This document shows positions 3,657-8,010 of a stretch of 8,010 nt of DNA, piece after piece. Under the pieces are notes generated by a model, which was not told where the DNA came from, made no database searches, and saw only the letters and a list, made by a program, of their open reading frames with translations. The stretch comes from Actinomycetes bacterium (GTDB taxonomy: Bacteria > Actinomycetota > Thermoleophilia > Solirubrobacterales > Solirubrobacteraceae), in assembly GCA_023429855.1 (NCBI GenBank), contig JAEZDB010000136.1:1-8010 (forward strand), read 5' to 3'. The stretch's first letter is position 1. Every line of letters begins with the position of its first letter. The position numbers were made by a program, and so were the translations under genes.

Positions 3657-6497
3657 CTACGCGGACTTCGCCGTCTTTACGAGCCGCAGCTCAGGCTCGA
3701 GCCCGAACCCGGGCACCTCAGCGGCGGGCATCGGGCGCGCGTAGAAGTAGCCCTGCCCCAGGCCGCAGCCGATCTCGGCCAGGGCCTGCAGCTGCTCGGC
3801 CTGCTCGATGCCCTCGGCGACGACCGCGAGGTCAAGGCTCGCCGCCATGTTCACGATCGCATCGACGATGGCCCGGCCACGGCGGCTCGTCGCGATCTCG
3901 TCGATGAACGACTTGTCGACCTTGAGCACGTCAAGCGGGAAGCGCGACAGGTACGAGAGCGACGAGTAGCCCGTGCCGAAGTCGTCGATGGCGAACCGCA
4001 CGCCGAGTTCGCGCACGGCGTTCATGCGGCGTTGGCTGCCCTCGATGTCGTGGATGAGCGACGACTCCGTAACCTCGAGCAGGAGGGCCTCCGGCGGGAG
4101 GCCGCTGGCGGCCAGGGCTGCGGCCACGGCCTCGGCGAAGTCCTCGCGCTGCAGCTGCAATCCGGCGACGTTGACGGCGACGTAGCGTTCGGGCAGCGCA
4201 GCGTCGCGCCACGCGGCCAGCTGGCGGCACGCTTCGCGCAGGACCCAGGTGCCGAGCTCGACGATCAGGCCCGTCTGCTCCGCGAGCGGAATGAACTCGA
4301 CCGGCGACACGAAGCCGCGGTCGGGGTGGACCCACCGCACGAGCGCTTCGTAGCCCACGACCTCGCGCGCAGCGATGTCGACGATCGGCTGGTAGGCGAG
4401 CGTGAACTGCTCTTCACGGATCGCGCGGGCCAGTTCGGCTTTGAGCTCAAGCCGTTTGGCGGCGGCGTCATGCATCTCGGCGGTGAACAGCTCGAGCGAG
4501 TTGCCCTCTCGCTCCTTTGCCGCATACATCGCAAGTTCGGCGTCGCGCAGCGTCGTCGCCGCCCGCTCGGTCGGGCTGCCGTCGCCGGCGCCCGCGGCCA
4601 CCGCGACGCCGACGGAGGCGTGCGCCACGTGACTCGTCCCAGCGATCTCGAAGGGCGCGTCCAACGTCTCGAGCATGTCGCGTGCCACGGCCACCGCGCA
4701 CGCGGGGCTTGCGATGTCGTGGAGGACGATGGCAAACCCGTCGCCGCCGACGTGGGCGAGCATGCCGCCCGAGGTCGGCAGCGCCTCTTCGAGGCGACTG
4801 CCGAGCGCGAGGATCAGCTCGTTGCCGACCTCGTGCCCGAGCGAGTCGTTCAGCGCCTTGAAGTCGTCGAGATCGAGCAGGACCAGCCCCTGCATGCCGC
4901 GTCGCGGATGGGCGAGCGCCTGTCGGAGCCGCTCCTCCACGAGGCCGCGGTTCGGGAGTCCGGTGAGCGGGTCGTGCAGGGCCTGGTGGGCCAGCTCGGC
5001 GCGGCGGCCGAGCCCGCCGAACCGCACCAGGACCGCCATCACGAAGGCGAGCGAGAGGGCGAGCGCAAGCACCGAGATCAGGCGCGCGCGGTAGGCCGCC
5101 GAGGTGGCGCGTTCCGCTGAGGCGGCCGCATCAGCGCGCGCGCGGACGATGAAGGCCTCATGGGCGGGGCCAAGCGCGTCCCGCTCGATCTGGCTCCCGA
5201 GACGCGGTGCGCCGATGTCGACGGCCCGCAGCTGCATGCCGAGCGCGGCTTCGTACGCCATGAGGAGCCGCTCCAGCTGGGTGCGGTCGAACTCGGAGAC
5301 GCCTGAGCCGTCGAGGGTGCGCCGCAGCCGCGCGATCTGCACGGCCCACTGGGCGCGCGCGGCGGAGCCGTCAGCGCCAGGCCGATCGGCGCGAACCGCG
5401 AGGCCGTCAAGACGCTCGGCGTGGGCGACCGCTTCCATCAGCTGGTCGGCGGTGGCTTCGGCGCGTGCACTGCGCTGCTGCAGGCTCGTGAGCCCTGCCG
5501 CGACGATCACCACGACGAGGGCCGCTGCCGAGAGCAGCGCCGGGCCTTGCCACGCCGCCGAACCGGCCTGCGCAATGAGACGCAGGCGCAGCACCATCGA
5601 AGCGCAGATGACGGCGAAGATCACGGTGACCACGCGACCGTCGACGGGTTCGCCCTGGATGTAGGCGATCGCGAGGACCGAGAGCGGCAGCACGACGATC
5701 GCCACGAGCGCCCACGTCCGTGCGCGATACGAGACACCGCCAGCGCGGTGGCCGGGCTCGAGCAGCTGCGGCGCCTCGGGACGCAGCGTCGCGACCGTCC
5801 ACATGAGGTACGACAGCAGGAAGAGCAGGTCGATCGGATCGGGGGCGGCGTAGGCGCCGGAAAGCGCCGCGCTGTTGAAGGCGATGTCGGCGGTGATGGT
5901 GACGCCGAGCCCCCCGACCATCAACGTGTTCGACAGGTTCCAGCGGCCCCCGCCCAGCACGTACCGCGTGCCACAGGCGAGCAGCACGAGGTCGAACGCC
6001 GGGTAGAGCAACGTCACGGCGAGCTCTGGCCCGCTCAGCGTTTCGGCCCGCAGCGCCGGCGCCACCCAGATCACCCAGATGGGAACGGCGGCAGCGGCGG
6101 CCACCATCAAGCCGTCGAGCGCAGCGACGGTGTCGCGCCGCGGCCCGCGCTGGCGGGCGGCAGAGACGATCGCCGCGATGAGGATTGGGTATCCCGCCAG
6201 GTAGATCACGTCGGCGGGCGAAGGGAACCCGAGCGGCCCCTCCGTGGCCAGCTCGAGCAGCCCTGACCAGGCATCGCCGATCACCCACATCGCGTTGGCT
6301 GCCGCGAATGTGAGCCAGGCGCCGCGACCGACCACGATGCGCCGGCTTGCCACCGACCAGACGATGGCGACGACAAGCGCACCACCGAAGGCGACATAGA
6401 GCGCCGACGCGGCGACCGGCGAGAGCGCCAGGTACAGCACCAGCATCACCGCGCCCACGGCAGCAGCCAGCTTCGATGAGACCCCCGACATGCCCAT
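3657..6497 (-). CDS. Multi-pass membrane GGDEF-EAL protein, predicted c-di-GMP phosphodiesterase with degenerate GGDEF
   Basis: A 946-residue inner-membrane protein. Residues 10-340 hold about ten or eleven hydrophobic segments. A helical, presumably extracytoplasmic region (341-470) and another membrane span (472-491) follow, then GGDEF (about 505-675) and EAL (about 685-930) in the cytoplasm. The GGDEF domain keeps DPLTGLPNR (509-517) and LDLDDFKALND (541-551), but the signature is HVGGDGF (582-588) in place of RxGGDEF, and the usual Asp of GHxxGD is Asn559, so cyclase activity is unlikely. The EAL domain keeps its expected metal and catalytic residues: E717 (YEALVRW), N776, E808, D838-D839 (IDDFGTGYSSL), K862, E895 and Q915. 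It therefore probably hydrolyses c-di-GMP to pGpG in response to a membrane or external signal, with GTP binding by the GGDEF as a possible modulator. ATG 6497 is chosen because an in-frame TGA lies directly before it; ATG 6491 is possible. Confidence 0.95.
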   Translation of the reverse strand: MGMSGVSSKLAAAVGAVMLVLYLALSPVAASALYVAFGGALVVAIVWSVASRRIVVGRGAWLTFAAANAMWVIGDAWSGLLELATEGPLGFPSPADVIYLAGYPILIAAIVSAARQRGPRRDTVAALDGLMVAAAAAVPIWVIWVAPALRAETLSGPELAVTLLYPAFDLVLLACGTRYVLGGGRWNLSNTLMVGGLGVTITADIAFNSAALSGAYAAPDPIDLLFLLSYLMWTVATLRPEAPQLLEPGHRAGGVSYRARTWALVAIVVLPLSVLAIAYIQGEPVDGRVVTVIFAVICASMVLRLRLIAQAGSAAWQGPALLSAAALVVVIVAAGLTSLQQRSARAEATADQLMEAVAHAERLDGLAVRADRPGADGSAARAQWAVQIARLRRTLDGSGVSEFDRTQLERLLMAYEAALGMQLRAVDIGAPRLGSQIERDALGPAHEAFIVRARADAAASAERATSAAYRARLISVLALALSLAFVMAVLVRFGGLGRRAELAHQALHDPLTGLPNRGLVEERLRQALAHPRRGMQGLVLLDLDDFKALNDSLGHEVGNELILALGSRLEEALPTSGGMLAHVGGDGFAIVLHDIASPACAVAVARDMLETLDAPFEIAGTSHVAHASVGVAVAAGAGDGSPTERAATTLRDAELAMYAAKEREGNSLELFTAEMHDAAAKRLELKAELARAIREEQFTLAYQPIVDIAAREVVGYEALVRWVHPDRGFVSPVEFIPLAEQTGLIVELGTWVLREACRQLAAWRDAALPERYVAVNVAGLQLQREDFAEAVAAALAASGLPPEALLLEVTESSLIHDIEGSQRRMNAVRELGVRFAIDDFGTGYSSLSYLSRFPLDVLKVDKSFIDEIATSRRGRAIVDAIVNMAASLDLAVVAEGIEQAEQLQALAEIGCGLGQGYFYARPMPAAEVPGFGLEPELRLVKTAKSA

Positions 6498-6525
6498 TCA
6501 ATCGGCAGCCGCAACTGGTTACCTC

Positions 6526-6531
6526 AGTATG
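6526..6531 (-). promoter_or_regulatory. Candidate -10 element of the GGDEF-EAL gene
   Basis: CATACT on the minus strand within GCATACTGAGG, 28 bases before ATG 6497. This gives a leader of roughly 20 bases with no clear Shine-Dalgarno sequence next to the ATG. It matches the string upstream of the trehalose-phosphatase gene at 10 of 11 positions. No convincing -35 is seen. Confidence 0.35.
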
Positions 6532-6661
6532 CGAATTGCGAGATCCTGAACGTGCGTCCAGTAAGCGGCAAACTCCGTACGAACGGCCCTGGCCGGTCGG
6601 CCCAGCAACCCGGTCTAGGCACCCCACCATGTCGGACGACGGGCGCGCCGCCGCGCAAGAG

Positions 6662-8010
6662 CTACCGCTCGGCGGCCGGGCAGGCGAGTCGGAAATCGCA
6701 CCACCCGCACGCCTTCGGCGAGGGCGTGGGCTCGAACTGCTCGGCCTCGATGCCAGCGCCGACCTGCTCGACGGTGTCGGTCACCCATGCGGCGTCGACG
6801 CCCGATTCCAGGGTGACCTTGTGGTCGTCGAGCACGTAGTAGTACGAGCGCAGGGTGGGCTCAAGCTTCCAGGCGTCGCGCGCAGCGAGGTCGTAAAGCG
6901 CGAGCTGCACGTCGCGCTGGAGGTCGGCGGCTTCACGCGGCGGGCCCGTCTTGATGTCGATCAGCTCGTATCCGCCGTCGGGCAGGCGATCGACGCGGTC
7001 GACGCGGCCGCGCAGGGCGTGGCGGCCGATACGGAAGTCGAACGGGCGCTCGACCCAGACGGGCTCGCCCGGTCCGATCGCAAGGCGCGCGTGGTAGTCG
7101 CGCAGCGCCTTGTCGGCGCGGGCGCGGAACTGCAGCGACTCCTCGTCGGTCCCGAGGCCGCCGGTCCGCCAGGCTTGGTCGAGGAGACCGAGCAGGCGCG
7201 GCAGGTGGCCGCCGCCGGCGCCGTGGAAGCGCTCAACGGCCTGGTGGACGGCGATGCCGAAGCGCTGCTGCACCGTCTGCGGGCGCGGCACCTTGAGCAC
7301 GCGGCCGAACTTGTACTGGAGCGGGCACGCGAGGTAGGTGGCGATGTCGGTCGCCGAGAGCCCGATACCTTCGCCGCGGCGCGGCAGGAACGCGGCGATC
7401 GACGGCTCCGCCTCACCCGTGCCCGCGACGATGCGGTCGCCCGCGATCAGGCGGTCGTCGAGGTCGCTCGTCTGCAGCAGCTCCCGCTGCATCGGTGAGA
7501 CGACCGCACCAAGCTGGTGGTTCACGACGTCGATGGCGTCCGCCAGCGACTCGGTGTCGGGGTCGCGTCCGAGCAGCGCGGCGACCTTCACGAGCTCGAG
7601 CACACGCACGACGGCGTGGGTGAGCTCGATGTCGCCGTCGAGGCGCAGGTCGGCGATCCCGGCGGCCGCGCGGGCGATGTCTTGGGAGAGCCGGTCGCGG
7701 AGCGCGCCGGCGGCTTCGAGCAGCTGCTGCTCCTCGGCGACGACGGCGGGTGCCTGCGACACCTCTTGCGCGAGCCCGGCCGCGAGCTCGGTGAAGAGCG
7801 GCGACGGGTCGTCGCCGACGACGCTGATCTCCACGCGCGAACGTGAGCGGGTCATCGCCATGTAGATCAGGCGTCGCGCCCGGCCGAGGCCCTCGGCGCG
7901 CTCCTCGCCGAGGAGCGGTTCGAGCGGTTCGTGGTCGAGCGCGTCGACGGCCGCACGGTCGAGCCCGACGAGGTGGAGCTCGTCGACGTCGAGCGCACGC
8001 AGCTCGTCGA
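6662..8010 (-). CDS. UvrD/Rep-type helicase fused to RecB-like Fe-S nuclease, C-terminal part, 5' end outside window
   Basis: The last 448 residues of a larger protein; the frame is open to the right edge. The first ATG visible inside (7861) falls within helicase motif VI, RARRLIYMAMTRSRSRVEI (residues 43-61 from the first whole codon), so it is not the true start. A helical linker follows. Then comes a PD-(D/E)XK nuclease of the RecB/AddB type: GIAVHQAVE (His255), RGRVDRVD (Asp337), LIDIKTG (Asp351 and Lys353) and Q368LALYD. One Cys before the nuclease core (YLACP, Cys228) and three after it (CGWCDFRLAC: Cys434, 437, 443) match the 4Fe-4S cluster of AddB-like nucleases. All key nuclease residues are present. 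Probably unwinds and resects DNA ends in repair or recombination, as AdnAB or AddAB do; which subunit or subfamily cannot be decided without the N-terminus. Confidence 0.93.
   Translation of the reverse strand, partial: DELRALDVDELHLVGLDRAAVDALDHEPLEPLLGEERAEGLGRARRLIYMAMTRSRSRVEISVVGDDPSPLFTELAAGLAQEVSQAPAVVAEEQQLLEAAGALRDRLSQDIARAAAGIADLRLDGDIELTHAVVRVLELVKVAALLGRDPDTESLADAIDVVNHQLGAVVSPMQRELLQTSDLDDRLIAGDRIVAGTGEAEPSIAAFLPRRGEGIGLSATDIATYLACPLQYKFGRVLKVPRPQTVQQRFGIAVHQAVERFHGAGGGHLPRLLGLLDQAWRTGGLGTDEESLQFRARADKALRDYHARLAIGPGEPVWVERPFDFRIGRHALRGRVDRVDRLPDGGYELIDIKTGPPREAADLQRDVQLALYDLAARDAWKLEPTLRSYYYVLDDHKVTLESGVDAAWVTDTVEQVGAGIEAEQFEPTPSPKACGWCDFRLACPAAER

Noticed and set aside
4032..5120. 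362-codon plus-strand ORF antisense to the GGDEF-EAL gene
   Set aside because: Typical mirror of high-GC codon bias; no domain and no plausible start signals.
5407..6630. 407-codon minus-strand ORF overlapping the membrane part of the GGDEF-EAL gene
   Set aside because: The overlapping frame shows clear transmembrane segments and continues into GGDEF-EAL; this one is Arg/Gly/Ala-rich with many Cys and no recognisable domain.
6498..6661. Possible c-di-GMP riboswitch or small RNA in the gap upstream of the GGDEF-EAL gene
   Set aside because: I looked for the GEMM core features and did not find them. Only a short GGCC-type dyad (6591-6602) with too small a loop and the -10-like CATACT are visible.
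6347..7498. 383-codon plus-strand ORF spanning the GGDEF-EAL start and the nuclease gene
   Set aside because: It runs antisense over two well-supported genes and the intergenic gap, with low-complexity translation.

Overview
The window is very GC-rich, densely coding DNA with strong G/C bias at third codon positions. The gene set (a PAC2-family protein, an OB-fold/HD hydrolase, a trehalose-6-phosphate phosphatase, a UvrD-type helicase fused to an Fe-S RecB-like nuclease, and a multi-pass c-di-GMP protein) points to an actinobacterium. Thermoleophilia/Solirubrobacterales is my best guess, but it rests on gene content and composition alone. I see no mobile element, CRISPR array, tRNA, rRNA or phage gene; it looks like ordinary chromosome.

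Layout, left to right. (1) 1-483 minus: N-terminal part of a trehalose-phosphatase that runs off the left edge. (2) 545-1414 plus: TauE/SafE membrane permease, divergent from the phosphatase across 61 bp. (3) 1411-2313 minus: OB-fold plus HD-domain protein of the YhaM 3'-5' exoribonuclease type; its stop codon overlaps the permease stop codon. (4) 2338-3213 plus: PAC2-family protein, divergent from the HD gene with only 24 bp between start codons. (5) 3263-3589 minus: small, very basic protein of unknown function with a repeated motif, convergent with PAC2. (6) 3657-6497 minus: 946-residue membrane GGDEF-EAL protein with a degenerate GGDEF site and an intact EAL site. (7) 6662-8010 minus: C-terminal part of a helicase-nuclease whose beginning lies beyond the right edge.

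The genes do not form an obvious pathway. They are single transcription units in convergent and divergent pairs, covering trehalose metabolism, anion/sulfur-compound transport, RNA turnover, a PAC2 chaperone-like role, c-di-GMP turnover and DNA repair. The more unusual signals are regulatory: -10-like hexamers placed so that several genes could be leaderless, and strong hairpins inside the 3' ends of genes facing a convergent neighbour, where they could end the neighbour's transcript. I found no convincing new multi-gene system. The best leads are the c-di-GMP protein with a presumably non-cyclase GGDEF domain and an unfamiliar sensor region, the intragenic hairpins, and the small basic protein.
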